DNA of 64,000 bases, taken from Chinchilla lanigera. Taxonomy: Eukaryota; Chordata; Mammalia; Rodentia; Chinchillidae. This document shows positions 24,324 to 34,902 of this stretch, piece after piece. The stretch covers positions 2,970,493 through 3,034,492 of the forward strand of contig NW_004955502.1 of assembly GCF_000276665.1 (NCBI RefSeq), in the 5' to 3' direction. The first letter of the stretch is position 1. Every line of letters begins with the position of its first letter. Made by a program: the position numbers and the translations under genes. Under the pieces are notes generated by a model, which worked only from the letters and a program-made list of their open reading frames with translations, did no database searches and had not been told where the DNA came from.

Positions 24324-24796
24324 TGCTGCGGAATTGAGGACTAGACCAAATGGAAGACAACACCAGAGGAATTTTGGAAGGCAGCTTTATTACGCTTGCG
24401 GGCTAGTGGGATCTCAGTTCCAAAACCCCGTTTTGGGGTCCTACAGTCACCTATATAGGTCCTCAGAAGGAAGTACAAAAAGGCAGATAACATGACGTTC
24501 TGTCGTTGGTCACAAGTCTTTGGCATTAGTTGCTAGGCAGAATGTACTCTTCCTAATAAGGTTACTATCGGGTAACCATTGTCTGAGACTCAGCAGAGGT
24601 ATCCTTGAGGCGATAAGCAAAACACCACTGTCTGGCCAAGCTGCACTCCTCTCCCAGCTGGCTCCTTAACCTTTGTAGCTTTCTAATTATGAGAACCGAC
24701 TGTGCCTCCCAGTCTTATCCTTGAACAATGTTAGAAATATACTAGTGTTAGAAATATAAGATTAAAATTTTCTTTACATTTAAAATAGCCTCTACA
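24324..24796 (-). mobile_element. Solo LTR, same strand as BAG2
   Basis: 473 bp with TG/CA ends: on the minus strand TGTAGAGGC ... CCGCAGCA. It is flanked by an exact 4-bp duplication TCAT (24320-24323 and 24797-24800). On the minus strand, a TATA-like CTATATAGG near 24452-24460 precedes AATAAA at 24386-24391, about 60 nt from the LTR end, as expected for U3-R-U5. It lies roughly 0.6 kb upstream of the gap that probably holds BAG2 exon 1, in sense orientation. Confidence 0.8.
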
Positions 24797-24800
24797 TCAT

Positions 24801-25114
24801 GGTAGCTCTTTGCCTCCTGTTGCAAGAACAGAAATAGACCTGGGCAGAGAGAATGACAGAGTTGGAAGCTGAGTCAGTGTCTAACCTGAGGCCAAACCCA
24901 TCCACACCCTCTGACTGAGCGTCGGGAAGCGCTTCTTCCCCACAGCAGCCCCACCTCGGTTCACTCTAAACCCTAGAGAATGAGGGGTTACTGGACCAGT
25001 TGCTTGCTGACTGACAACTCTGTCCCTTCAGGACACAGACTGAGAATGGTGTGCCGTCTGCCAAGCGACTCAGATGCTTGGTCCCTCCTGGTCCGTGTAA
25101 GGTTTTGGTTCTAT
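24801..25114. other. Spacer between solo LTR and putative proviral LTR
   Basis: No recognised repeat or gene; it may be host DNA or a diverged part of the adjacent LTR. Confidence 0.4.
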
Positions 25115-25427
25115 TGAGAGACACTGACAGAGATAAAAGCCTGTATTGCTGGTGTGGGAGGGTCGCCAGGACCCTTGGAGGAGGGAGCTGGGGAAGGGTT
25201 TTCATTAGGTTGGACTAGGGGTGGAGTTAATATGGGCAGGCGAGGTGTGGTATCGAGAGGACTGGGGGTTAGTTGGTGCTTGCATGAAAAGGGAGCAGAA
25301 GTTTAGTTTGGGACTAGAAGAAGAACACAGAAGTGAGTCTTGGAGGGACACGTCATTTTGGGATTAACGCCATACTGGATTGTTGCCATGATGGCCTTAG
25401 CACAGTTTTGTGTGGGTTGAGACTCAT
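25115..25427 (-). mobile_element. Putative 3' LTR of the class I provirus
   Basis: Delimited by TG/CA ends (minus strand TGAGTCTCAACC ... GTGTCTCTCA) with imperfect terminal inverted repeats. It is preceded on the minus strand by a purine-rich run (AAAAAGACAGGAAGGA) that could be the polypurine tract, placed just after the env end. The polyadenylation signal is only a near-match (AATACA). No second LTR is available for comparison. Confidence 0.4.
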
Positions 25428-25465
25428 CCTTCCTGTCTTTTTGTTGTTAAGGGGCAATGACTCTC

Positions 25466-27130
25466 TCAAACTGCTTCCTGCTGACAGGGGGCGTCATGAT
25501 GGGGGCTGCTGTAGTCTTTGGGACAATGAGTCAGGCCCATGTAGAAGCTGGTATCTGGAGTCTCGGCCCAAACTAGCTGCTCTCTGCTGGTGAGGGCTCC
25601 TAACCTAGACTGGAGAAAGATTGGAAAAAATTCACAGAGGCAGGGTGTTATAAACAACAGGATGATGATCATGGAAAGCAGGCCAAGGATGGGAGGTAGG
25701 ATAGGTGCCCATGAGTCAAGAGTTGATCCCCACCAAGAGGGCATGGGCAGACCAGGGGGTCATCTCTTTTCATTTTATCCACGTACTCGTGAAGCTTTTT
25801 TACCTTATCCATGGTGATACCTGATTGGCTGACAAAATAGCAACATTCCTCTCCAAGCACGGCACAAGTACCACATTTTTCTGCCATTAGGCCATCAACA
25901 GCATGTCTGTTCTGGAGAGTTACAGCCGCCAAACTGATTTGATTTTGGAGAGCGGCAATGGATCCTGAGACTTCTTCTATTTGGAGTCAGCTCAAGGGAG
26001 AGTTGCTGATAGAAAGAAGTAGCCATTCCCAGCCCTCTGGCCCCAAGACCTGTCCCAAGGGCAGAATGTATCCCTACACCGATGAGAATTGGGTGTGGGC
26101 AGTTCTTGTTTTTGGGGTTAGATGGGTAGCCAGTGATTGTGTTAAGAGGGAAACCTTTACTGTTTCTTGAGAATTTAGGGCTGGAATCAGAAGGAAGAGT
26201 GCAGGTTCTCTTCCATCTAGCAGGGAGACAATTGTAGGGCAAGCCATGAACCAGCCTTTGGGAGGGCAGATGGCTCTAGAGGCTTTGGGTATGATATATT
26301 GAGTGCAGTGAGTGAGGTTTCCAAGCGTGAGGTTGCCCCTTGTAGAACTTAGGCAGGTGAGGTTATGGGGCCAATGATCTATGCTGTAGATATTGAGGGC
26401 CGATGATCTGTGTTGTGGGTGGGAAGGTTAGACAGGAAGTATTCCAATAAGCAGGGGAGGCCACATATAAACCCTGTTGAAAAGGAACACAGAACCAGCA
26501 CTCTGTAAGATTGGAAGGAGTTGTGTAATGGGAGGTGTTTCCAGTAGGTGACTGACGGGTTTTCTGGGGTGGATTGTTGTATGAGGTTTATGATGGAGGG
26601 CGGGGTTATCACCTGAGATGTAAAGATAAGAAAGTTGCCTGTTCCTCAGAGTAGGTGCTGATGCCATTGTAGAAGGTGATTCCCCAGCTTTTTCCCAGCC
26701 AATATGGAGGGTTCGATGCATTTTTGATAGTGAAGTTTATTATAATATCTGGGGCTTGAGGGGCATTTTCCCAAGATACTGTGACATATGGGTCTGTTTC
26801 CAGGAGCTGCCATCATGGTAGAGGCCAATGGTTTCACATCCCCATTTGGAGGTGTAAAAATAGGTGATGTCAGAGCATTCTCTTTGGTGGGGATTGGAGG
26901 GGCACAGTGCCAGGTAGAATCATGCCTGTTCACAGGTGGTTTCAGATGTGCCCCAAATTTCCCAAGTATTGGCATAAGGGTGGGGAAAGCAGTAGGAGAC
27001 AGTGAGTTGTAGCTGGGTTTGTGGTGGGATGAAATTAGCATAAGCAATGAGTCTCCCATCAGCCAAAGAGAGAGAAAGTACATACTGGGGCTGTTGCTGA
27101 GGCTGAGGGTAACAGCAAGGGACATAGGGC
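25466..27130 (-). pseudogene. ERV env remnant (SU and TM)
   Basis: Surface-unit-like sequence lies at about 26350-27125. A transmembrane-subunit region with a Gly/Ala-rich fusion-peptide-like stretch is near 26070-26130. The CX6CC motif with the preceding conserved heptad segment is at ~25830-25930, and a hydrophobic membrane span near 25640-25690 is followed by a cytoplasmic tail. These parts lie in at least four frames separated by shifts and stops, so the gene is dead. The arrangement is that of gammaretroviral-type Env. Confidence 0.8.
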
Positions 27131-27370
27131 CAAAAGGAGGTGCTGAGCGTGGGACATGGCTATGGAGATGTGGGAGGACAGGAAGTTATCTGATCAGGAC
27201 AGACAATTGAGAGTGGACAGTCCAAGGACCATCACCCTGTATAAGAACAAGAGGGTAAGTTTGTGTGGGATTTTATAGTCTTTTGAAGAGGTCACCCAGA
27301 GCCCAATGGTGCATACAAGGATTAGCAGGTGAAAGAGGATCAGAAACCAGACTGAATAGCAATACATAGG

Positions 27371-28460
27371 TTAATCCAGGAGTTTATCAGGGATTTTGGT
27401 GAGATGAAGACGGGTAGGGGAAAGGAGGTGAGATGACCACTCTGAGAGTTTGACACTAAGTGTGACGGGATCGTTGGGACACTGTTTAACCTGGGTGATG
27501 TGGAACCAGGAGGATAGTCCAGTGACTTTGACTGCTGTTGGTGTCATGAGGGTGACTAGGTGTGGTCCTGTCCACTTGTGTTGTAGTCCTGTGGGCTTGG
27601 AAGATTTGAGATATATGTCTCCTGGAGTTATAGGGAGGTTAAGCTTGAGGTTATCTATTGGTTGTGGGCAGCAAAGATCAGTGTTGTCCCAGAAGGTGTC
27701 TGAGGAAGGAGAGGATTGGGATATAATCAGCAACAGAGGGAAGATTTTTGTGAGGCTGGGAGGTTGTGAAGTAGGAAGGGTCTACCATACATGAGCTCAA
27801 AGGGACTTACAGAAGTAGGTGCTCAAGGAAGTGCTCTGAGTTGGGTAAGGGCTAAGGGAAGGAGCTGGGGCCAAGGTTGTTGTTGTAAAATGAGCTTTGT
27901 AAGATGTGCTTTTAAAAGGTCATTTGTCTTTTCTTCCTTTCCTGAGGATTGTGGATGGTATGGTATGTGTAGATGTCAAGTAATATGGAGGTTTGAGGAT
28001 ACCTGTTGAGTGATCTGAGAGATGAAAGCTGGGCTGTTGCCTGACTGGATACTTTGAGGTAGGCCAAATCTGGAAATGATATCTTGTATAAGAGCCTTAG
28101 AGACGACATCAGCAGTTTCCCACAGTGGGGAAAGCCTCTATCCACACTTAGAAAGTACAGACAAAGGTGAAAAGGTTTCTATGAGACTTATGGTGAGGTT
28201 TGTGTGTAAAATCTATTTGTCAGTCTTCACTTGGAGCATGTCCATGAAGTTGGTGGCTGGGAAAAGAAGAGGAAGGTAGGGGCTGGGGATTTAGCTCAGC
28301 GGCACAGCACCTGCCTGGAAAGTACAAGGTCGTGAGTTCGATTCCTGGTACCTGAAAAAAAACAAACAAAAAAAAAAAGAAGAGGGAGGTAAATGTCCCT
28401 GAGGTCAGGTTTTGGCACAGAGTTGGCAATTGTGAGTAATATGGTGGATGATGGTTTTTA
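27371..28460 (-). pseudogene. ERV integrase remnant
   Basis: The C-terminal DNA-binding part is the best preserved (about 27430-27650), with a basic/aromatic KWTGPHLV-like core followed by a Val-Lys-rich strand and a Trp-Phe-His segment, typical of class I integrase ends. The catalytic core is fragmented, and an ID SINE interrupts it at 28281-28380. Confidence 0.75.
28281..28380 (+). repeat. ID-like SINE inserted in the ERV
   Basis: Near-consensus copy, GGGGCTGGGGATTTAGCTCAG to GATTCCTGGTACC and an A-rich tail. The GGAAGGTA / AGAGGGAGGTA flanks suggest a short target duplication. Confidence 0.9.
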
Positions 28461-28617
28461 GGGAAGGATGTGTAACAACTGGAGATACGAGCTTATATAA
28501 AGCCTGGGTGCCAACATGAAAGCAGTTGTGCAAATTTTTTTATAATAGTTTACGTCTGCTGGTCAGGAAGGAGGAGTTTTGGACCTTGAAAAATCCATCC
28601 CTGAGGGTTTTTGTTGC

Positions 28618-28711
28618 GGGTAGACTTGTGTAGTAATTCGAGTTGTTTGGCTGAGTATTGGGGTGGGGGTAGGATGGCAGGGATAAGGGGTAGAAGATGG
28701 GAGGGATATGG
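28618..28711 (-). repeat. ERV internal direct repeat, native copy
   Basis: About 94 bp, roughly 93% identical by eye to 29073-29167, in the same orientation. It occupies the expected position after the RNase H core. Confidence 0.85.
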
Positions 28712-29072
28712 CTGATGTGCCACCGATTTGGCCTGTCAGTGAAAGCATTACCCTGAGAAATAGGGTTTGATGACATCTGATGTCCCCTGCAATGGATGAC
28801 AGCTGTCTTGGAAGCTGTGCTGTTTGTAGTAATGTGAAGGTAAGAGGGGCATTGGTGATAGGGGTACCTTGAGTAATGATTAGTACCCTTTCTTGCCAGA
28901 TGGCTGCATGAGAGTGAATGGTACTAAATGTGTATTTGGAGTCAGTATAGACATTTATGACTTTATCTTTGGCCAATGTGAGAAACTGTGGGAAGGCTGT
29001 AAGTTCTGGCTTTTGTGAAGATGTCCCAGGTGGCAGTAGACTAGACTCTTATTTTGGACTTGTTGATGATGT

Positions 29073-29167
29073 GGGTAGACTTGTGTAGTAATTCAAGTTG
29101 TTTGGCTGAGTACTGGGGCGGGGGTAGGATGGTTGGGATAAGAGGTAGAAGATGGGAGGGATATGGC
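29073..29167 (-). repeat. ERV internal direct repeat, displaced copy
   Basis: Begins GGGTAGACTTGTGTAGTAAT like the copy 455 bp to the left and ends at ATATGGC. It splits two RNase H motifs. Confidence 0.85.
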
Positions 29168-29699
29168 CTTTGTTTGGGTGTCTGTGTTGGTTGAACTGCC
29201 ATCTATGAACCATGTGTCAGAGGCCACAGGAAGAGGGGTGTCACAAACGTGGTGGGGGGGCTGGGGTCATTTGTAAGACCTCAACACAATCATGGTAGGG
29301 AACCTCATCAGAGGTAGGGAGTAAAGTGGCCGCTAGAGATAGTGACTGAGAGGTCTTGTATGAGTAGCAGATGGACCTATTGTAGGTGGGAAGGAGTCAT
29401 TAGGGCAGGGAGTGTTTTGTGCATTATGAGCTCATTGAGGTGATGTGGTGGACTGGACAGTGATCGATTGTCCTGAAGTGAACTTTTTTGCTTCCTTTGT
29501 TAATATGGCTGCTGCGGCAAGGCCCAAAAACAGGGGGTCCACCCGGTATTGTGCTGTCTGTTTTGAAAGGTATGTTACTGCTTAAAACATTCCCTTTTGT
29601 GTCCTACAACTGCCACAGCATTATGGCTCTGAAAGGTAGTATACAGAATAAAGGGTTAGGTTGGGTTTGGAAGAGACCTGGGGTCTTTAAGAGAGCTTC

Positions 29700-30461
29700 T
29701 TTTAACTTGTGAAATGAGGAATGTATAGGGGTAGTGGGATCAAATGCTCTGACAAGGAACCTTTGGATGCTTTATAGAGAGGTTGAGCAAGGGTTGTAAA
29801 GTTGGGAATCCAGAGGCAAAAGAAATTGGCTAGGCCAAGAAAAGACAGAATGTGTTGTTTTGTAGTTGGTACCTGAAGGTCATGGAGGAGGGCTTTGCAA
29901 TCTATAGTGACTGAGCAAGTGGTGGGAGTGAGGGTAAGTCCCAAACATTTGACTTTTGGTGAGGCTATCTGAGCTTTGGTGGGAGATACCCTATATCCAT
30001 GACTTAAGAGGTAGTTGAAAAGAGTAGCTGTGCATAGGATGGGCAGCAGAGAAGAAGGTCATCTACATATTGAAGGAGGGTACCGGGTTTGAGGTAGGGA
30101 GTCACAAGGCTAACAGCAAGGGCTTGGCTAAAGTGAGAGCTATCTCTGAACCCTTGTGGTAGGACTATCCATGTGAGCTGCAGACACTGGAGGGTATCTT
30201 GGTCTGTCCACATGAAAGCAAAGAAGTCTTGAAAGTCAGGGTGTAGGGGTACAGTAAAGAATGCATCTTTAGTCTAGAACTGTAAAATGGGAAGTGGGGG
30301 GGGGAATATGGGACAGCAGTGTAAGGGTCAGGTACCACTGGGTGAATCAGTGTCACTGCTTTATTGACAGCTCTGAGATCTTGAACTAAACAGTAGGAGC
30401 CACTGGGCTTGAGTACAAGGAGAACAGGGAGAATCGTAAGGTGAATTTTAAAGAAAATCAC
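29700..30461 (-). pseudogene. ERV reverse transcriptase remnant
   Basis: Contains the LPQGF-type palm motif and the catalytic YVDD box (30058-30069), flanked by the expected RT segments in different frames. Frame breaks occur on both sides of the YVDD box. Confidence 0.85.
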
Positions 30462-30753
30462 TGGCTAAGAGGCGTTGGGTTATAGGTTTGAGTCCACATT
30501 GGTGTTCTGGAGTTACTGAATATTGGGGGACATAGGGAAAGGATGAAGGATCTTTGAGGCAAATGAGCACAGGAGGGAGTGGAGGTGTCCCAAACTCTAG
30601 CAATGCCAAGAGGAGGAAGGGGAGGGGCAGAAGTGGTAACGGTAGTTGAGTCTGAAGAATGAGAGCCATGGGAAGAGAAGGTGAAAAAGAAATCGAGCTT
30701 TTGAAAGACATTCCTACCCAGGAGGGGTGGGCCAAGTTGAAATGACAAGGACA

Positions 30754-30978
30754 TTAGGGGTGAACAAGAGGGTTTGGAATCGGCAGGGAATGGGACTGTG
30801 TAGGCGGGCCGTCAACTCCTGCAACAGAAATCACAATCAGGTACAGTAGAGGCAAAAACTCAGGTAGAACACTGTGTGTGGCCCCTGTGTCAACAACAAG
30901 TGTTTTACCTGAGATGTCCAGCAAGACTTGGGCTCTGAAAAAGATTCCTTGATGGGGGCCTTGGACCATGAGCCCCAT
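30754..30978 (-). pseudogene. ERV protease remnant
   Basis: A retroviral aspartic protease-like segment with the active-site triad Asp-Thr-Gly followed by Ala (DTGA). The C-terminal part is not recognisable in frame. Confidence 0.75.
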
Positions 30979-31084
30979 CCCTCCTCTTTAGCCGTGAGAC
31001 CAAGCAGGTCGGCTAACGATGACTCCGGCAGCAGCGGTGACATCTCCTGAGGATAGCGAGTTAGGTGAGTAACCCACTCAATGG

Positions 31085-31215
31085 CAGGCAGGGTAGTCAG
31101 ACTTCCAGTGACCCTCGAGATTGCAGATGGGACAAGGTCCCAGTGGTAGCCGTGGGTTGGGGCAGGCTTGTGCCCAATGTCCTGCCTTGCCACACTGAAA
31201 GCACTGTCGGGGGGG
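31085..31215 (-). pseudogene. ERV gag nucleocapsid remnant, two zinc knuckles
   Basis: The first knuckle is an intact CX2CX4HX4C. The second keeps CX2C and His, but its last Cys codon is TAC (31093-31095), giving Tyr. A Pro-rich linker separates them. Confidence 0.75.
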
Positions 31216-31458
31216 GGGGGTCCTTGGGTGGCACTGCTTTGTTTTCGCACTTTTTCAGAGCGCCCAAGTGCCATAGCCAAAAGTTGGCATTTAAGCTTGG
31301 CATGTTGTCGTCTGTCCTGTTTTTGTTGTTTGTATTATTGATGACATGGAAAGCCAGATTTAGATTTCCCTGCAGGGTCTGAGGACTAAACTCTGCCTTT
31401 TTAAATCTTGGCTGAATGTGAGGAAATGAAATGAGATTGGGAAATGAAATGGGAATTT

Positions 31459-31556
31459 TTTTTTTTTTTTTGGTTTTTCTCTGGTACCGGGAACCGAACT
31501 CACAACCTTGCACTTGCCAGGCAGGCGCTTTGCCGCTGAGCTAAATTCCCAGCCCC
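31459..31556 (-). repeat. ID-like SINE inserted in gag, antisense
   Basis: An 18-base T-run, then GGTACCGGGAACCGAACTC to GCTAAATTCCCAGCCCC. GAAATGGGAATT on the left and right is a clear target duplication of about 12 bp (31448-31459 and 31560-31571). Confidence 0.9.
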
Positions 31557-31587
31557 TATGAAATGGGAATTGATGAGGGCTATACCC

Positions 31588-32072
31588 TCAGAGGATTAAG
31601 GATCTACATGTAGTGTATTTGGTTTGGGTATCAATAAGGCGAGAGAGGAACTCTGCAGGGTTTTCATCAGTGCATTGGGTCTGTTCATGAAGTTTATGGT
31701 AATTAGTTGGCTTGTGAGATATTTTGCTAAGGCCCACGATTATGCAACTTGTCACTGTCATTATATTTATGCACTGCGAGCCGTTGTTTCCTTGACATTC
31801 CCAGTGGAGGTTTGCATTTGGCACTGCAGTGGCCCCAGTGGGATCAGGGTTGGTCTGGTGTCTGTGGTCGGCTTCAACTTGTGCCACTTGTTGAGGGGAG
31901 GTGGATGTAAGAACGACATAGAGGTCTTTGTAATGTAAATCACAGGATCAACTACAAATTGTAATTCTTTAATATTGTTGTGGGGATCTGCAGAGAAAGA
32001 GCCCAGTCTATGAGAGATCTGAGAAAGATCAGAGAGGGTAAACAGGCTGTGTATGCAAACCATCCCTACCAA
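31588..32072 (-). pseudogene. ERV gag capsid remnant
   Basis: Two overlapping frames cover a capsid-like region. It includes a major-homology-type segment with the DENP.EFL.RL pattern near 31640-31680 and a conserved Gly-Ala-Thr-Ala-Val-Pro stretch upstream. The N-terminal boundary at about 32072 is abrupt. Confidence 0.75.
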
Positions 32073-33663
32073 ACCCTTTTAAGGATCATGACAGGATGTC
32101 CCTTTCCTTTACATCAAAGGCTTCCGTTACTCTCCCATCCTTAACCGAGCACCGGGTGCTCAGCTGGGTCTCTGTCTGCCTGCTCCTCGAGGACCCCTCT
32201 CTCTTGTGGAAAGCCCTTCTGTGCCCTACTCCTGAGGAGGCTCCTGAAGATCACGGCAGCTCCAGCACAGTGACCTCAAAGCTTCATGTGACCACTTTCA
32301 CATAACAATGAAAAAAAGCACACACTCATTTTGGAAATATGATTAATAAATTTTCAGACTACAGTAACTTCTTTAAAAACATGCGTGCAATTAGGAGGGA
32401 CAGTAACATTTTAAAAGCTAAAAACATAAGGTGGTTTTTATTTTTTATTTTTTGGTACTGGGAATTGAATTCAGGACCTTGAGCTTGCCAGGCAAGCACT
32501 TGTGCCACTGAGCTATATCCCCAGCCCATCATAAGGTGGTTTCTAGTGTGGATTGAAAAGGCCACAGTAGTAAAATAAACCAGTAATTCCATTTTACACT
32601 AAAATATCTACTGTTGCAAAGAATGAACAGTTTCTTTCCAATGGTAACTTTCTCTTAAATCTAAAGAAAGCTTTATACAGTATTTACAGAAGTAGTTTAA
32701 GTTTTATAAATTACTCAAAATTTTTAGAAGACATTTCTGGCTCATAATATGAACCATGTACCACACACAAAGGTAGTATGAAAGCCCTTCACAGTCTTCT
32801 ACTTATGTCATTTAAAAAAAAAAAAATGTTCATGAGACCTTGACATTTAAGAATTAAAGATATAATGCCAAATGTAAGAGATGGACAACTCGATGAATAA
32901 AACGAAGATACTTCATATGAAGTACAAAGTTTCAAGACTTAGATTATTCCTCAGTATAACTTCATTACTTCTGAAGAAAATTACATTTACACAAATATAT
33001 GACTATTGTTAAAAATAAGTTTAATTGTATGCATTTATTTTGACATCATTCCCTCTAAATAGGAGATCATACAAGTCAAATAAAAGTCTGATCAGCAAGT
33101 AAAAAGTAGAAAAGATTTCACCTTAATTATTCTGAAAAAAAAAAAAAAAAAAAAAAAAGTTGTGTTTTTATTTTAGCAATGTGCTGCTCTAATTAAAGCG
33201 CGAGTGTACATCTGCATGGTACTCACAAAGAAAACCACTGTTGCCACGATCAGTTTCCACTAATTTCTTCTGATAATTAAAACAAACATCTCAAAAGCAT
33301 TATATGCAAGTACCACATGAGACACAGAATTTGTGGAAAAAATGAGTTATTTACATTTATTTTATTTTTACTCCTACAAATATAAACTAGAATCATCTGT
33401 ACAGTACAAATAAAACTAAAGATGTAATGCTATTTGGGAAACATAGTCAAGAGCTTCTTAAAAAACCCTTAACCTGAGCGTATGAACCCCGAGTCAGCGG
33501 GGACCCTTCCTGTGTGTGAGGGCACACGGACTGCACCGGTGTTCACACACATTCTCATCCTTGCACACAGCTGCACACAACACAAAACACAAAGCCAACA
33601 TGTGACCTCCCAGAGGGCTTCCTGTTTGTAGCAACTGAGCCCCAGGCAGCCAGGCAGCTCTTC
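32073..33663 (-). other. ZNF451: ZNF451 3' UTR and flank
   Basis: Sequence after the ZNF451 stop. It is AT-rich and non-repetitive from 32560 to 33660, consistent with a long 3' UTR, apart from a 24-base A-run at 33136-33159. One antisense ID copy lies at 32436-32527. The segment 32080-32310 is unassigned. The polyadenylation site cannot be fixed. Confidence 0.5.
32436..32527 (-). repeat. ID-like SINE, antisense
   Basis: A TTTTTATTT-rich head is followed by GGTACTGGGAATTGAATTC to GCTATATCCCCAGCCC. ATAAGGTGGTTT on both sides is the target duplication. Confidence 0.9.
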
Positions 33664-33710
33664 TCACATTTCCTCCAGACTCCTCCGAATAGCTTCTTCT
33701 AGTTCCACAT
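33664..33710 (-). CDS. ZNF451: ZNF451 terminal exon (UIM-like tail)
   Basis: Acceptor ATGCAG before 33710; stop TGA at 33664-33666. It encodes only DVELEEAIRRSLEEM, which has the acidic-Ala-Ser pattern of a ubiquitin-interacting motif. It is separated from the previous exon by ~9.8 kb. Confidence 0.93.
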
Positions 33711-33794
33711 CTGCATTGAGAAACAGAATGTTAAAACTCAGGACAGACACTAATCAACATGTGCTTTATGTATATTTATCACTATATTCATCTC

Positions 33795-33907
33795 TTTTTT
33801 TTTTTGTTTTGGGAGACAGAGTTTCACAATGTAGTTCAGGCTGGACTTGAACATACAGTGGCCCTCCTGACTCAGCCTCCCTTGTACTAGATTACAGGGG
33901 TGTGCCT
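33795..33907 (-). repeat. B1-like SINE, antisense
   Basis: T-run, GGGAGACAGAGTTTCACAAT to ACAGGGGTGTGCC; the 5' part of the element is missing. Confidence 0.8.
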
Positions 33908-33952
33908 TCTCTTTGCAAGAGGGAAAGAAAAACCCAAAGTTTCTCCATAGAA

Positions 33953-34038
33953 TGGGGCTGGAGGTACAGCTCAGCGGCGCTACACCTGCCTGGCAAGTGC
34001 AAGGTCCTGAGTTTGATTCCCAGTTTTAAAAAAAAAAG
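33953..34038 (+). repeat. ID-like SINE
   Basis: GGGGCTGGAGGTACAGCTCAG to GATTCCCAG plus an A-tail. Confidence 0.85.
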
Positions 34039-34800
34039 TTTCCCCATAGTAAAATATGTGTAGTAAAGCATCTGGATAGGATGAGGTTGAACTTGATATA
34101 CATGAACTTAATATAAGGAACTGCAAGTTACTTCTAATTAGAGATGGGAGAAGTCAACAACTGATATGTTATCACTTGTTTCAACAATGAAAAAGTATTA
34201 TCGCTGTTTTTCTAAAAGATCTGAGGTCAGACACATGGAACAAAGGGAATGTCAGCACTAGAAAACAGAAAAATCTTAAGGCGGTGAAGAATTCTGCTTT
34301 TTTAAATTTGTCAACTCTACCTCAATAAAGCTGGGGGAATTAGCTTTAAGCTCTTTAGCATCTAAGGCACAGAAAAATGCATGGCCACGTGTCTGAGAAC
34401 ATGTAACATACGTACACCCGCCAAATGCCCACCACACACACCAGCAGCCAGGAAGCAACACTGGGCCAAGGGCTTCTCTCCACCTGCTTTCCGGGAGTGA
34501 TGCTCCCCAGGGGTGAGCTAAGTGACCACTTCCTGGCTGCACCAGCTCCTTGTGCTGGTTCTTTGCCACTTGGTCTCTCTGAGCCCACCGGGGTCCAGGC
34601 CCCAGCGATCCTACACCATGCAGCTGCAGCTCACTCTGCATGGCAACAGTTTGTTACCTTGTCTGCATCCAAACACTGCATGCTAGTATCCACTGTGTGT
34701 GTCAGCCAGTCGGGTCAGTGGTTTGCCCTTGCAATTCGAAGGGGCAAGACAGAGCAAAGAAAATCCAGGACACACTCAGCATGGAGAACAAGGCGGCACA

Positions 34801-34902
34801 ATTTTTTTTTTTTTTTTGGTTTTTCTCCGGTACCGGGAACCGAACTCACGACCTTGTGCTTGCCAGGCAGGCGCTTTGCCGCTGAGCTAAATCCCCAGCC
34901 CC
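34801..34902 (-). repeat. Young ID-like SINE, antisense, with target duplication
   Basis: Long T-run, near-consensus body to GCTAAATCCCCAGCCCC. It is flanked by AAGGCGGCACAATT and AAGGTGGCACAATT (14 bp, one mismatch). Confidence 0.95.

Larger units (their letters stand above)
28560..29240 (-). pseudogene. ERV RNase H remnant with internal duplication
   Basis: On the minus strand the first RNase H motif (W-F-I-D-G-S-S, about 29191-29213) is followed by an out-of-place 95-bp block (29073-29167). The Y-T-D-S-K-Y motif comes next (about 28928-28957), and then the native copy of the block (28618-28711) toward the RNase H/integrase hinge. Stops break all frames. Confidence 0.75.
25115..32072 (-). 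mobile_element. Decayed class I (gammaretrovirus-like) endogenous retrovirus, 5' truncated
   Basis: Reading on the minus strand from 32.07 kb, remnants occur in the canonical order gag, pro, pol (RT, RNase H, integrase), env and a probable 3' LTR. Every gene is broken into several frames, so no retroviral protein can be made. The capsid N-terminal part begins abruptly at about 32072; the matrix region, leader and 5' LTR are absent. Two ID-like SINEs have inserted (28281-28380 and 31459-31556), showing the provirus predates them. It lies between ZNF451 and BAG2, in their transcriptional orientation. Confidence 0.85.

Noticed and set aside
28618..29167. CRISPR-like or satellite repeat
   Set aside because: Only two copies, 455 bp apart, both within retroviral pol; no regular spacing.
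25466..32072. Retroviral open frames as functional proteins or a domesticated env/gag gene
   Set aside because: Every retroviral gene is split by stops and frameshifts, and none is long enough for a complete domain set.
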